Source: Peptococcaceae bacterium BICA1-7 (GTDB lineage: Bacteria > Bacillota > Desulfotomaculia > Desulfotomaculales > Desulfocucumaceae). Taken from it: a stretch of DNA of 64,000 nucleotides. This document shows, in pieces, positions 8,537 to 17,545 of this stretch (position 1 is the stretch's first letter; every line of letters begins with the position of its first letter). The DNA lies in the NCBI GenBank assembly GCA_000802095.1, contig JUEB01000022.1, forward strand, positions 1-64,000, read 5' to 3'. The position numbers and the translations under genes were made by a program. A model generated the notes under the pieces. The model saw only the letters and a list, made by a program, of their open reading frames with translations. It had not been told where the DNA came from and searched no databases.

Positions 8537-8574
8537 AAGAGGCTGCGGTAGATTTTAAGACCGCAGCCTCTTTT
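8537..8574. terminator. Bidirectional terminator between convergent genes
   Basis: AAGAGGCTGCGGT and ACCGCAGCCTCTT form a 13-bp stem with a 10-base loop; A- and T-rich flanks lie on both sides. It ends both the PilZ and NRDE genes. Confidence 0.88.
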
Positions 8575-8588
8575 ATTAATTACTTTTT

Positions 8589-9392
8589 TTAAAAACTCTT
8601 AGGCAGGACGGGGCTGATAAAATGGGCTGGAAGCCGGTATACAATATCACTGCCGATCATTTGCCCCTCTTTCCCAAAGGTGCGCTCATAAAAGTGAACT
8701 ATTCCTCCCCGATCAACCAGCAGTACCGTGGAGGAACGTGTGCCGTAGGCCTCATTTTGAATAAAGATTGATGACAGCAGCCTCTCCCACCGGAGGCTGA
8801 CTCCTGTTTTGGGAAGGTCTTGATCCTGGGCCTGCTGGTTGTCGGAAAGCAGTTCAAACAAGCTGTCCACCGGGACAGTTTCTGAATGTTTTTTTAATAT
8901 TAGGCTCAGGTGGTCTTTGCCCCTGACCACCTTTGGCCATGGAGTATCCATCAGATGATTGCTTAGCCCGTGAATTCCGGGGATGATTTTTAAAGATTGG
9001 CCTGTTTTGTTGGAATAATGCCACATCCCTGTCTGGTCCATGATAAGCAGGTTGTAGCCGTTGTATACTTCTCGTGAGGCATCTAAGGAGTTAATATAAA
9101 GCAGAGGGTCTGCCGATGATAAGAGATAATCCTTTACCAGCTTACCCCTGGAAGGGGCTTCGGGCTTTACTGAAGCGGGGTCCCGGTAGTTGGTGAGGGC
9201 TGCAAAACGGCCCGGGCGGCTGATCCCCATCCATGTGCCGGACTGTAGAAGGTCCTTTCCCGCCAGCAGGTCCGGGGCCTCCTCCCAGAAATGGGCGGGG
9301 GCCGCAGGCCTGGCATGGTACTCGTCCCTGTTGGCTGCAAGTATCAGCAGGTATTCAGGATGGCAGTCATAGGCAAAGACAACAAAACACAC
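8589..9392 (-). CDS. NRDE (TANGO2-like) family protein
   Basis: 267-residue protein of the NRDE/TANGO2 family (PF05742), named for the motif seen here as ANRDEYHARPAAPAHFWE near residues 19-36. The second residue is cysteine (GTG start, MCFVVF), as in family members thought to be Ntn-hydrolase-like with an N-terminal cysteine after Met removal. GTWMGISRPGRFAALTNYRDP and GLSNHLMDTPWPKV are also typical. Bacterial function is poorly known; eukaryotic members are tied to haem/lipid trafficking. It lies 19 bases downstream of the M29 peptidase gene and is probably co-transcribed with it. Confidence 0.82.
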   Translation of the reverse strand: MCFVVFAYDCHPEYLLILAANRDEYHARPAAPAHFWEEAPDLLAGKDLLQSGTWMGISRPGRFAALTNYRDPASVKPEAPSRGKLVKDYLLSSADPLLYINSLDASREVYNGYNLLIMDQTGMWHYSNKTGQSLKIIPGIHGLSNHLMDTPWPKVVRGKDHLSLILKKHSETVPVDSLFELLSDNQQAQDQDLPKTGVSLRWERLLSSIFIQNEAYGTRSSTVLLVDRGGIVHFYERTFGKEGQMIGSDIVYRLPAHFISPVLPKSF

Positions 9393-9411
9393 TTCTTTCT
9401 CACCTTCCCTG

Positions 9412-10530
9412 CTATTTGGCCAGTCTTTCAGTATTGAGGCCTTCCAGGCCGGGCAGAACGAACCTGCCGTCTTTTCTTATGAGAAGGTTGTCAAAGTATA
9501 TTTCCCCTCCTCCATACTCAGGGGTTTGTATGCAGACAAGATCCCAGTGTATGGCTGATTTATTTCCGTTATTACACTTCTCATAGGCGCTTCCGGGGGT
9601 AAAGTGAAAGGACCCGGCTATTTTTTCGTCAAAAAGTGTATCCTTCATGGGACTGGTTATATAGGGGTTCACCCCCAGTGCAAACTCTCCAATGTATCTG
9701 GCGCCCCCGTCGGTGTCCAGTATTCTGTTTAACCTATCAGTATCGTTGGCGGTTGCCTTTACTATTCTGCCGTCCCTGAATTCAAACCTTATGCTTTCAT
9801 AGGTAAACCCCTGGTAAAGGGCGGGTGTATTGTATGTTATATGGCCGTTTACTGATTCTCTGACCGGGGCGGTATATACCTCCCCGTCAGGAATATTTCT
9901 TTTACCGGCGCACTTTATTGCCGGAAGGCCTTTTATTGAAAAGGACAGGTCTGTGCCCTTTCCGGTTATCCTCACCCTGTCTGTGCTGCCCATTATTTCA
10001 ACAAGGGGGTCCATGGCCCTGGACATGGCGCTATAGTCAAGGTTGCATACCTTAAAATAGTAGTCCTCAAAAGCTTCTGTGCTCATTCCGGCCAGCTGGG
10101 CCATTGAAGGTGAGGGGTATCTTAAAACTACCCATTTTGTTTGGGAAACTCTTATCTTCCCATGTACTTCGTTCCAGAATAGCTTATTGTAAAGCTCCAT
10201 TTTATCCGGCGGCACATCGGAAAGCTCCGCCGAATTATCACCGGATCTGATGCCTATGTATGCATCCATATCGCTCATTCTGGAGGATTCGTACCGTGCC
10301 CTCAGCTCCATTTGCTTTTCTTCGGCCCCCAGCAGCAAAGACCTTTCCACCGCGCTGTTTTTTATGGTGACAAAAGGAATACCCCCAAGGCGGTAAACTT
10401 CCTTGAGCAGTTCTATGATCACCGGCAGCTCCAGCCCGATGACCTCAATGAGAACCTTTTCCCCCTTTTTTATGCCGCAGGAATAGCCCGCCAGATTTTT
10501 TGCCAGTGCTTTTACCCTTTCGTCTGTCAT
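9412..10530 (-). CDS. M29-family metallo-aminopeptidase
   Basis: 372-residue cytoplasmic aminopeptidase of the AmpS/AmpT (M29) family, which removes N-terminal residues using two metal ions. Family motifs are present: DGEVYTAP (metal-binding Glu), GEFALGVNP, HFTPGSAYEKC and SAIHWDLVC towards the C-terminus. Start ATG 10530 is fixed by GGAGGAGG just upstream on the minus strand; a start at 10548 would overlap that site. It heads a two-gene unit with the NRDE protein. A TTGACA and a TATAAT occur upstream but on the other strand and only 9 bases apart, so they are not its promoter. Confidence 0.88.
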   Translation of the reverse strand: MTDERVKALAKNLAGYSCGIKKGEKVLIEVIGLELPVIIELLKEVYRLGGIPFVTIKNSAVERSLLLGAEEKQMELRARYESSRMSDMDAYIGIRSGDNSAELSDVPPDKMELYNKLFWNEVHGKIRVSQTKWVVLRYPSPSMAQLAGMSTEAFEDYYFKVCNLDYSAMSRAMDPLVEIMGSTDRVRITGKGTDLSFSIKGLPAIKCAGKRNIPDGEVYTAPVRESVNGHITYNTPALYQGFTYESIRFEFRDGRIVKATANDTDRLNRILDTDGGARYIGEFALGVNPYITSPMKDTLFDEKIAGSFHFTPGSAYEKCNNGNKSAIHWDLVCIQTPEYGGGEIYFDNLLIRKDGRFVLPGLEGLNTERLAK

Positions 10531-10684
10531 ATGAAAAACCTCCTCCAAAAGATTCGTAGTGGTGGTGATAATTTGTATTCAGCCGGACTTATTCTTGACA
10601 TATTCATTGTATAATATTAACAGTAAAGCCTTGCAGGGCTTTTAAAAGAAAAGAAATTATATTTAATATGGGTGAGGTGATATT

Positions 10685-11065
10685 TTGACCGAATTACTTG
10701 GCTGGATTGGTCTGCTGCTTATGATTGGCGCACTGCTTCCTTTCATATTGCGGCGCTTAAAACTATGGGAGAAAGGGGCTTCTTTTTTTGCCCGCTGTCA
10801 CCAGTGGCTGGCCATTTCTGCAGTATTGACACTGACCCTGCACGGACTGCTGGCCTTGACCGGCAGAGGACACAGGAGGGGATACGGGGCTTCTGGCCAG
10901 TGGGACTTTTTGTTGAGGGGCGATACTCTGACCGGCATAATAAGCTGGCTGGTGTTGCTGGCTATAGTGATACTTGCCCTTCGGGCGGTTAAAAAGAGAC
11001 CATTTCCCCGTACTCATTGCTGGCTGGCAGGCCTGCTGGCTGTTATGCTTATATTCCATTTATAG
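10685..11065 (+). CDS. Small four-helix membrane protein, possible haem-binding
   Basis: 126-residue protein with about four transmembrane helices (about residues 2-20, 38-56, 78-96, 110-125). Histidines lie in or at the edge of several helices: CHQWLA, TLTLHGLLAL, RTHCWLAG and the terminal IFHL. This pattern resembles small cytochrome-b/ferric-reductase-like membrane proteins that hold haem between helices, but I cannot confirm it. Start TTG 10685 follows GGTGAGGTGAT. It stands alone and is convergent with the creatininase gene. Confidence 0.6.
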   Translation: MTELLGWIGLLLMIGALLPFILRRLKLWEKGASFFARCHQWLAISAVLTLTLHGLLALTGRGHRRGYGASGQWDFLLRGDTLTGIISWLVLLAIVILALRAVKKRPFPRTHCWLAGLLAVMLIFHL

Positions 11066-11084
11066 TCTATCAGCAGTTAACCAA

Positions 11085-12008
11085 TTATCTTCTAAAAGCC
11101 CTAATCCACCAGAGCATTGGGCGGGTTGAGGGCTTTTTGCCTGCCATGGCCTCCTCCAGCAGATCCATGGCCACCGACACATGGCCCTTAATCATTCTAT
11201 GGCCGGACTCCGGGTCGGCCAGCCCGGGAGAGCCCAGGTAGGGCTTTTTGTCAGGTGAGTTTACCCAGGCCAGAAGGTTGGCCAGGTGAACAAGGTCTGC
11301 ACTGATGCCTGTTAGGCCAATTCTGCCCAGTATATGCCCAAGCCTTCCTGCCAGCGCCGAAATTCCGGACCATTCAGGCTGAAGACTGGGGGCAACCTCT
11401 TTCCAGCCCCGTACCAGTTCTTCCCTGGAGGCCAGCATCAATGATGTTTCGTTGGTTCCGGCATGGGCATCGGGGTCGTCGCCGCACTCTCCCGGTGAAA
11501 GTGACACCAGCTTCAGGAAGTAAGGGTCATTTAGGACCATTTTTCTAAAAATCACATTGAAAGGGTTTATAAGTGCAAAGCCATAGCGCCGCCACGCCCT
11601 GCGGGCCACAATCTCCATGGCTATCTGGTGACTGGGTCCGCCGTGATTATCACAGACCATGAGGAGCCGGAATCCCTGGCCGGCAAGGCCCTGCACATAA
11701 TCCCACAGGAGGCTCTCCAGAGTTCTGGCCCTTACCGGGATGGACCCTTTAAACGGCAGGGGGTCGCACCCTGCGTAAAGGGGTGGAAGCAGCACAAGCC
11801 GGTAGCCGGGATATCGCCCGGCAAGAGTGCGGCAGTACTCTTCCTGAAGCTTTTCCCCCACGAAAACATCGGCGCCCACAGGCAGGTGCGGCCCGTGGAC
11901 TTCCAGGGGGCTTACGGTTATTAGACATATAGCCCGGCGGGGATTGATTTTCTGAAGGTCGGACATTGTAAGCTCAGCATATTTTAGTACACCCAAAGGC
12001 CCGGTCAT
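11085..12008 (-). CDS. Creatininase-family amidohydrolase
   Basis: 307-residue member of the creatinine amidohydrolase family (PF02633), metal-dependent enzymes acting on cyclic or linear amides; this family also includes the MftE peptidase of mycofactocin maturation. Metal-ligand motifs are visible: SPLEVHGPHLPVGAD (residues about 33-47), DNHGGPSHQ and DAHAGTNETSLML. Start ATG 12008 follows GGGGAGG. The flanking genes do not reveal a substrate, and no mycofactocin genes are nearby, so I give only the family. Confidence 0.85.
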   Translation of the reverse strand: MTGPLGVLKYAELTMSDLQKINPRRAICLITVSPLEVHGPHLPVGADVFVGEKLQEEYCRTLAGRYPGYRLVLLPPLYAGCDPLPFKGSIPVRARTLESLLWDYVQGLAGQGFRLLMVCDNHGGPSHQIAMEIVARRAWRRYGFALINPFNVIFRKMVLNDPYFLKLVSLSPGECGDDPDAHAGTNETSLMLASREELVRGWKEVAPSLQPEWSGISALAGRLGHILGRIGLTGISADLVHLANLLAWVNSPDKKPYLGSPGLADPESGHRMIKGHVSVAMDLLEEAMAGKKPSTRPMLWWIRAFRR

Positions 12009-12102
12009 TATTACGCCTCCCCGCTTAATTCCAATTTTTGCTGCAGGTGTTGGTTAATAATAACTTATACTTAATATCTAATGAAGTCTATAGAAATATA
12101 AA

Positions 12103-12128
12103 AAAACACCTCCGGCTTAAGAGGTGTT
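12103..12128 (-). terminator. Minus-strand terminator
   Basis: On the minus strand AACACCTC and GAGGTGTT form an 8-bp stem followed by TTTT. It lies directly downstream of the small open frame ending at 12144 and upstream of the creatininase gene. Confidence 0.75.
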
Positions 12129-12143
12129 AGTTACAGGTGGGGG

Positions 12144-12332
12144 CTAGTAGGCCATCTCGGAGAGATAAACACCGAAATCATCAATTACAATGGCGACCAG
12201 GGCTTTCTTGCCCTCTTTGGCGCCCAGGGGTATTTGGGAGCAGACAGGGTTTTGACGGGTAATAGGAGAGCTTATATCCATATGTCCCGCCAGTGTTTCC
12301 GCAGGAGATCCGTTCCCCAACAGCTGAGGCAA
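12144..12332 (-). pseudogene. Short open frame with its own terminator; possible gene remnant
   Basis: The minus frame is open from about 12437 to a stop at 12144, with a TTG at 12332 but no convincing ribosome binding site. The last 30 residues contain KKALVAIVIDDFG, which recalls the start of divergent polysaccharide deacetylases, yet the frame stops eight residues later. A terminator follows at once. The region also has a 15-base-period duplication of AGAGCGGCTATA (about 12348-12374). It may be the ends of a deleted gene. Function and even coding status are uncertain. Confidence 0.3.
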
Positions 12333-12501
12333 AATTGTGCTGATCAGAGAGCGGCTATAAGTAGAGCGGCTATATACTTTCCAGACAAGGCTTCCACTCC
12401 CCAGGTGTTTTACACGGTTATTTTGTATGTCAGGGAATCAAAATATACCGTATAGGGTTTTACCATCAGGGTGGCTTAAAACCAACATTTGGAGGAAAAG
12501 A

Positions 12502-13164
12502 GTGAAGAAAACACTTTTTTTGTTATTGTACGGCCTGCTTTTAATACTTGCCGGGCCAACTGAGGTGGAGGCGGTTTTACCGCTGGAGGGCAAGGTAATA
12601 GTGGTGGACCCGGGTCACGGGGGCTACGATCCCGGGGCGGTAAGGGCAGGAGTTGAGGAGAAAAATATCAACCTGCAGATCAGCCTGAAATTAAAAGGAT
12701 ATTTAGAGGAAAAGGGCGCCAGGGTTTTTATGACCAGAAACGGCGACTATAATCTTGCTGTAGTCGGTTTGCATAAAAAAGAGGCTCACCGTTACGATCT
12801 CAGGAAAAGGCTTGATATGGCAAAGCAGTCGGGGGCCTCTTTGCTGATCAGTATTCATGCAAATTGCACTTATGGGGTAAGTCAGCAGGGCGCGGAGGTA
12901 TTCTACTACCAACCCTCGGAAAAGGGAAGGCTTATTGCCGACAGCATACAGAGTGAGCTCCGATCAGTTCCCGGCATGAGAAAAAGGATTATCAAGACCA
13001 GTAATTGTTATATACTGCGCAATGCCAGTATGCCTGCTGTGCTGGTGGAGGTGGGCTACCTCAGCAGCCCGGGGGAGAGAAAAAATCTGCTGAGGGGAGA
13101 ATACCAGGAACTGATCTCCCAGAGTATATCCAGTGGTATTCTAAAAGCGCTCTCAGTTCAGTAA
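12502..13164 (+). CDS. cwlD: Germination-specific N-acetylmuramoyl-L-alanine amidase
   Basis: 220-residue zinc amidase (Amidase_3) that cleaves the lactyl-peptide bond of peptidoglycan; in spore formers CwlD makes the muramic-delta-lactam precursor of the spore cortex. An N-terminal signal/anchor helix (about 4-22) precedes the domain. Zinc and catalytic motifs are DPGHGGYDPGAV, the Glu in GVEEKN, SIHAN, and VEVGYLS near the C-terminus. Start GTG 12502 is set by GGAGG six bases upstream; longer starts lack a binding site. The pairing with a single-domain architecture and no SPOR or AMIN domain matches CwlD. A strong terminator follows. With pdaB at 54.2 kb it supports an endospore former. Confidence 0.88.
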   Translation: MKKTLFLLLYGLLLILAGPTEVEAVLPLEGKVIVVDPGHGGYDPGAVRAGVEEKNINLQISLKLKGYLEEKGARVFMTRNGDYNLAVVGLHKKEAHRYDLRKRLDMAKQSGASLLISIHANCTYGVSQQGAEVFYYQPSEKGRLIADSIQSELRSVPGMRKRIIKTSNCYILRNASMPAVLVEVGYLSSPGERKNLLRGEYQELISQSISSGILKALSVQ

Positions 13165-13167
13165 TAT

Positions 13168-13197
13168 CAAAACCCCGGTTGAGAACCGGGGTTTTGA
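13168..13197. terminator. Terminator after cwlD
   Basis: CAAAACCCCGGTT and AACCGGGGTTTTG form a 13-bp stem with a 3-base loop. The symmetrical A/T flanks allow use from both strands. Confidence 0.92.
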
Positions 13198-13235
13198 AAG
13201 CCCAAAGGGCTGATTTTAACGGGTCCTGCGCTCAG

Positions 13236-13424
13236 TTATTTCTGTTTGTGCCCTCCCGGGCCAAACCATGGGCCAAAGCCGGGGCTTACTGGAACATTGC
13301 CTTTTAAAGTTAATCTTCTACCGCAGTATGGGCAGGTAATACTGCCGGGCTGATTCATAATAGGCTTCCCGGGCTTATCATGAGTGGGCTTAGTGTCGGT
13401 GGAAGGACCGAATCCGTACCCCAT
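13236..13424 (-). CDS. Small Gly/Pro-rich protein with a zinc-ribbon half-site
   Basis: 62-residue protein from ATG 13424, five bases after a GAGGAGGT site. The N-terminus is Gly/Pro/Lys-rich and low in complexity; the middle has one CPYCGRR knuckle, and the C-terminus FGPWFGPGGHKQK is Gly-rich with a His. A single CxxC would need a partner chain or the C-terminal histidine to bind metal. A longer frame to 13502 has no ribosome binding site. Family not recognised. Confidence 0.6.
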   Translation of the reverse strand: MGYGFGPSTDTKPTHDKPGKPIMNQPGSITCPYCGRRLTLKGNVPVSPGFGPWFGPGGHKQK

Positions 13425-13669
13425 ATTAAACCTCCTCTTCATTTTATTACCAGCATATTCTAAGAGGAGATTTTGTGTTACTAAATAAGATTTGAGTGAC
13501 ACATAAAATACAGTTTTGTTTTATCCTTTCAGGGGATTGCGGAAATAGATACTGGTAATGCTGAAAGTATATGATTTAATGCGTTGGGAACCCTTAAGTA
13601 AGAGCAGGATGACCCATACAGGCAGTGCTGACTGACGGCTTTAAAAATTGGGATAATGCGGGGGATAAA

Positions 13670-15031
13670 ATGACAGGGAATATACAGGTTATACTGGCTG
13701 CCGCAGTATTCTTGACAACCTATGCCGTTATAGTGTCTGAAAAGGTGCACAGAACAGTGGTTGCGCTGGCAGGCGCGGCTGTTTTGGGCCTGACAGGGTT
13801 GTTAACACCGGAGCAGGGTGTGGAGGCTGTTGACTTTAATACCATAGGCCTCTTGGTGGGCATGATGATAATTGTGGGCATCACCAGGCAGACAGGGGTT
13901 TTTGAGTACCTGGCCATTAAGGCTGCCAAAATGTCCAGGGGGCAGCCCATCAGTATACTTTCGGCCCTTGCCCTGGTAACTGCGGTTCTGTCGGCGCTGC
14001 TGGACAATGTCACCACTGTCCTCCTCATTGTTCCGGTAACCTTTGCCATAGCCGAAAAGCTTCGTGTTAACCCGCTTCCGTATCTTATAGTAGAGATACT
14101 GACGTCAAATATAGGAGGTACGGCAACACTTATAGGTGATCCTCCAAATATTATGATTGGCAGCGCTACATCACTGGGCTTTATTGACTTTATTATCAAT
14201 CTGACCCCGGTTGTAGTGGTTGTTTATGTTATCACCATATTCATACTGAGGCTTATTTACCGGGAGCAGCTGACCACCACGCCGGAGTTGCGGGAAAGCC
14301 TGATGGGAATTGATGAGAACAGTGAAATAAAAGACTCTGCACTGTTAAAAAAATCACTGACAGTGCTGCTTATGACAATAGTTGGCTTTGCCCTGCACCA
14401 GTATGTTCACCTGGAGTCCTCCGTTATTGCACTTAGCGGCGCCAGTCTTCTGATGCTGCTGACCCGCGATGACCCGGAGCATGTCCTGCGCTTTGTGGAG
14501 TGGCCGGTAATTTTCTTTTTCATAGGGCTTTTTATTATAGTGGGCGGGATAGAGCATGTAGGCATAATTGAAAAATTGGCGGAATACTCTCTCCGGCTGA
14601 CAGGGGGAGAGGTATTGACCTCGGGCCTCCTGATACTCTGGCTGGCCGCCGTGGCGTCATCCTTCGTGGACAATATCCCCTTTGTGGCCACCATGATTCC
14701 ACTTATACAGGATATGGGCAGACTGGGTGCCATTGAAAACCTGAATTTCTTATGGTGGTCCCTTTCTCTGGGCGCCTGCCTTGGGGGTAACGGCACAATA
14801 ATAGGGGCCTCGGCCAATCTGGTGGTTATAGGTATGGCGGAGAAAAGGGGAACCATTATCAGTTTTACTGAATTTTTGAAAATAGGTTTTCCCCTGATGG
14901 TATTGTCCATCATAATTTCCACGGCATACCTGTGGGCATGGTACAGCTATTCCACCGTTATGGTGCTTGGGGCAACATTGCTGGTGGGACTGCTGCTGGC
15001 TGCGGTATTAAGGCTGTTGTCCGGAAGATGA
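13670..15031 (+). CDS. ArsB/NhaD-family ion transporter
   Basis: 453-residue integral membrane permease of the ArsB/NhaD group (ion transporter superfamily), with about 11-12 helices. Members exchange Na+ for H+ or move arsenite or other anions. Characteristic segments are the duplicated LDNVTTVLLIVPVT and FVDNIPFVATMIPLI regions, and IGGTATLIGDPPNIMIGSA, which is strongly conserved in this family. ATG 13670 follows GGGGGAT and is chosen over 13625. No arsR or arsenate reductase is nearby, so a cation/proton exchanger is the more likely role. Its stop lies five bases from that of the convergent typA. Confidence 0.85.
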   Translation: MTGNIQVILAAAVFLTTYAVIVSEKVHRTVVALAGAAVLGLTGLLTPEQGVEAVDFNTIGLLVGMMIIVGITRQTGVFEYLAIKAAKMSRGQPISILSALALVTAVLSALLDNVTTVLLIVPVTFAIAEKLRVNPLPYLIVEILTSNIGGTATLIGDPPNIMIGSATSLGFIDFIINLTPVVVVVYVITIFILRLIYREQLTTTPELRESLMGIDENSEIKDSALLKKSLTVLLMTIVGFALHQYVHLESSVIALSGASLLMLLTRDDPEHVLRFVEWPVIFFFIGLFIIVGGIEHVGIIEKLAEYSLRLTGGEVLTSGLLILWLAAVASSFVDNIPFVATMIPLIQDMGRLGAIENLNFLWWSLSLGACLGGNGTIIGASANLVVIGMAEKRGTIISFTEFLKIGFPLMVLSIIISTAYLWAWYSYSTVMVLGATLLVGLLLAAVLRLLSGR

Positions 15032-15036
15032 AAATT

Positions 15037-16809
15037 TCAATGCTTTCGCATCCTCAGGGAATGAGGGGTTACCTCCACCAGCTCATCGTCGGTGATGAAT
15101 TCAAGGCACTGTTCCAGTGACATCTGGCGCGGAGGTGTGAGCTTGGCGGAAAAATCAGAGGTTGAGCTCCTTATGTTGGTCAGCTGCTTTTTCTTGCAGA
15201 CATTCACCGCCAGATCCCCGGGCCGCGAGTGTTCCCCCACCACCATGCCCTTGTAGACCTTAACCCCCGGGCTCACGAACAGATCGCCGCGCTCCTGGGC
15301 ATTCTCCAGTCCGTAGGTGGTGGTTTCTCCTGTTTCAAAGGCCATCAGTGAGCCTCTAAGTCTGGTCAGTATCTCACCCCGGCCGGGGGCATAATGGTGG
15401 AAGGAGTGGTGCATTATCCCCATGCCCTTGGTGTCGGTCAGAAATTCCGACCGAAAGCCGAAAAGTCCTCTGGTGGGTATGTGGAATTCCAGCTTTACGG
15501 TGCCGTCTCCCTTGTGGGTCATATTTATAAGCTCGCTCTTGCGGGGTCCCAGGCGCTCCATTACAATGCCCACGAACTCTTCAGGAATTTCAATGATCAA
15601 TTCCTCAACAGGCTCGCACTTCACGCCATTTACTTCCTTTTCGATCACCCGGGGGCGGGAAACCTCAAATTCATACCCTTCCCGGCGCATTGTTTCAATA
15701 AGGATAGAAAGGTGCAGCTCTCCGCGGCCTGAAACCAGGAAGGCATCAGGTGTATCGGTGGCCTCCACCCGGAGGCTGACATTTGACTCCAGCTCTTTCC
15801 AGAGCCTTTCACCCAGCTTGCGGGAGGTGACGTAGCCGCCCTCCTGCCCTGCAAAGGGGCTTTTATTGACGTGGAAGGTTACGGCGACGGTGGGCTCGTC
15901 TATAAGGACAAAGCTCAAAGGCACAGCATTGTCCGGGTCGGCTATGGTGTTTCCTACATTTATCTTCTCCAGGCCGGCCACCACCACAATATCACCGGCG
16001 GCAGCCTCTTCGGCCGGAATTTTTTTCAGCCCGTGGAAAGCGAATAGCCCGGCCAGGCGCTGACGGGGGGATGTATTCCCGTCGGCTATAACCACAACAT
16101 CCTGCTTGGCCCTGATGATGCCGTTATGAATACGGCCCACGGCCTGCCGGCCCAGGTAGTTGTCATAGTCTATCATGATCACGCCCATCTGCAGGGGGCT
16201 GTCCGGGTCACCGCCGGGGGCGGGTATCTTTTCTATGATTGTTTCAAAAAGTGGAATCAGGTCTGTGCCGGGAATTTCCGGGTCCAGCGAAGCTGTACCG
16301 GTCCGGGCATTGGTGTAGACCACCGGAAAATCAAGCTGATCATCGTTGGCCTCCAGGTCCATGAAAAGCTCCAGAACTTCATCCAGCACCTCTTTGGGCC
16401 TGGCGTTCAGCCGGTCTATTTTATTAACTACCACTATTGGGGCCAGGCCGGCCTCCAGCGCCTTCCTCAGCACAAAGCGGGTCTGAGGCATGGGGCCTTC
16501 CAGCGCGTCTACCAGGAGTAGCACCCCGTCCACCATCTGGACTATGCGCTCCACCTCGCCGCCAAAGTCGGCGTGACCAGGGGTGTCCACTATGTTGAGC
16601 TTAAAGCTGTTATAAAAAACCGAGGTATTTTTTGACATTATAGTTATGCCCCGCTCCTTTTCCAGGTCGTTGCGGTCCATAACCCTTTCCTCCACTACCT
16701 GCTTTTCGTGGAATATGCCGCTCTGCTTAAGCATCCCGTCCACCAGTGTGGTTTTGCCGTGGTCAACATGGGCTATTATACCAAGATTTCTTATTTTTTC
16801 CCGTACCAT
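15037..16809 (-). CDS. typA: Ribosome-associated translational GTPase TypA/BipA
   Basis: 590-residue translation-factor GTPase that helps 50S assembly and adaptation to stress. The N-terminus has the P-loop region IAHVDHGKTTL, the G2/G3 region ERGITIMSKN and DTPGHADFGGEVERI, and the NKIDR G4 motif. These are followed by EF-G-like beta-barrel domains and the BipA-specific C-terminal domain (LRMRKH end). Start ATG 16809 follows AAGGAAGGAAT; the frame upstream to 16860 has no binding site. Length matches the family. Confidence 0.95.
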   Translation of the reverse strand: MVREKIRNLGIIAHVDHGKTTLVDGMLKQSGIFHEKQVVEERVMDRNDLEKERGITIMSKNTSVFYNSFKLNIVDTPGHADFGGEVERIVQMVDGVLLLVDALEGPMPQTRFVLRKALEAGLAPIVVVNKIDRLNARPKEVLDEVLELFMDLEANDDQLDFPVVYTNARTGTASLDPEIPGTDLIPLFETIIEKIPAPGGDPDSPLQMGVIMIDYDNYLGRQAVGRIHNGIIRAKQDVVVIADGNTSPRQRLAGLFAFHGLKKIPAEEAAAGDIVVVAGLEKINVGNTIADPDNAVPLSFVLIDEPTVAVTFHVNKSPFAGQEGGYVTSRKLGERLWKELESNVSLRVEATDTPDAFLVSGRGELHLSILIETMRREGYEFEVSRPRVIEKEVNGVKCEPVEELIIEIPEEFVGIVMERLGPRKSELINMTHKGDGTVKLEFHIPTRGLFGFRSEFLTDTKGMGIMHHSFHHYAPGRGEILTRLRGSLMAFETGETTTYGLENAQERGDLFVSPGVKVYKGMVVGEHSRPGDLAVNVCKKKQLTNIRSSTSDFSAKLTPPRQMSLEQCLEFITDDELVEVTPHSLRMRKH

Positions 16810-17023
16810 AATAAGTATTCCTTCCTTGCAAAAACTCATTGATTGGAGTAAAAATTGCAATACTCTCTGCAGGACAGTATACGGGAAAAAAAACTATTCT
16901 GCAAATTTTATTTAGCTCTTTGGGGAGAGGAGTCACTTCACTTTAGTATATTTTTAAGGATAACCACCTGTTTTACCGGTTATTCTAGCAGTACAGATTA
17001 ATGTATACAGGGAGTATGATGTC

Positions 17024-17527
17024 ATGGCTGCAGGCTTTTTTAACAGCCCTGAACAAGTCATAATGCTGGGGTCGGTGGCGGTGAGTCTCGGCCTTCTGCT
17101 TTTTGCCGTAGACTGGCGCTATTTCAGGGACTGGATAGTTGTTTACCTTTTCAAGATGTCTATTGACCTGGTGCTGGCCTCCGTTGCTGTGGAATCAGGG
17201 CTCATGTCCTACCCGGTAAGGTATTTTTCGCGCTACTTTGATACCAGTATATTATTTGAGGCATTGGTCTTTCCTACCCTGTGCGTGCTTTATAATCAGG
17301 TGGCCAGGGCCCGCGGGGCTGGTGCGGCAGTTTTTTACGGGCTGCTGTTCGGCGTCGGCATTACATTTTTAGAGTACCCCATAGAGCTGTACACTGATTT
17401 AATTGAGTATACCGGCTGGACCTGGTACTTCACATTATTCAGTATAACCATTCTCTTTCTGCTCAGCAGGGTTTTTATAGCCTTTTACAGGTGGGGGTGC
17501 GGATATTTCGGACGCCGCCTTTTTTAA
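17024..17527 (+). CDS. CBO0543-like small membrane protein
   Basis: 167-residue protein with about five transmembrane segments, resembling the CBO0543 family found in many spore-forming Firmicutes. Landmarks are WRYFRDWIVVYLF, YPVRYF, a Pro-Thr-Leu-Cys segment (VFPTLCVLYN), and an acidic EYPIELYTDLIEYTGWTWY region. Start ATG 17024 has GGGAG ten bases upstream. Function unknown; convergent with ytaF. Confidence 0.6.
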   Translation: MAAGFFNSPEQVIMLGSVAVSLGLLLFAVDWRYFRDWIVVYLFKMSIDLVLASVAVESGLMSYPVRYFSRYFDTSILFEALVFPTLCVLYNQVARARGAGAAVFYGLLFGVGITFLEYPIELYTDLIEYTGWTWYFTLFSITILFLLSRVFIAFYRWGCGYFGRRLF

Positions 17528-17545
17528 GCGGCTCCGGGTAAGGGC

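Noticed and set aside
10595-10615. TTGACA and TATAAT before the 126-residue membrane protein
   Set aside because: The two hexamers are only 9 bases apart, too close for a sigma-A promoter.
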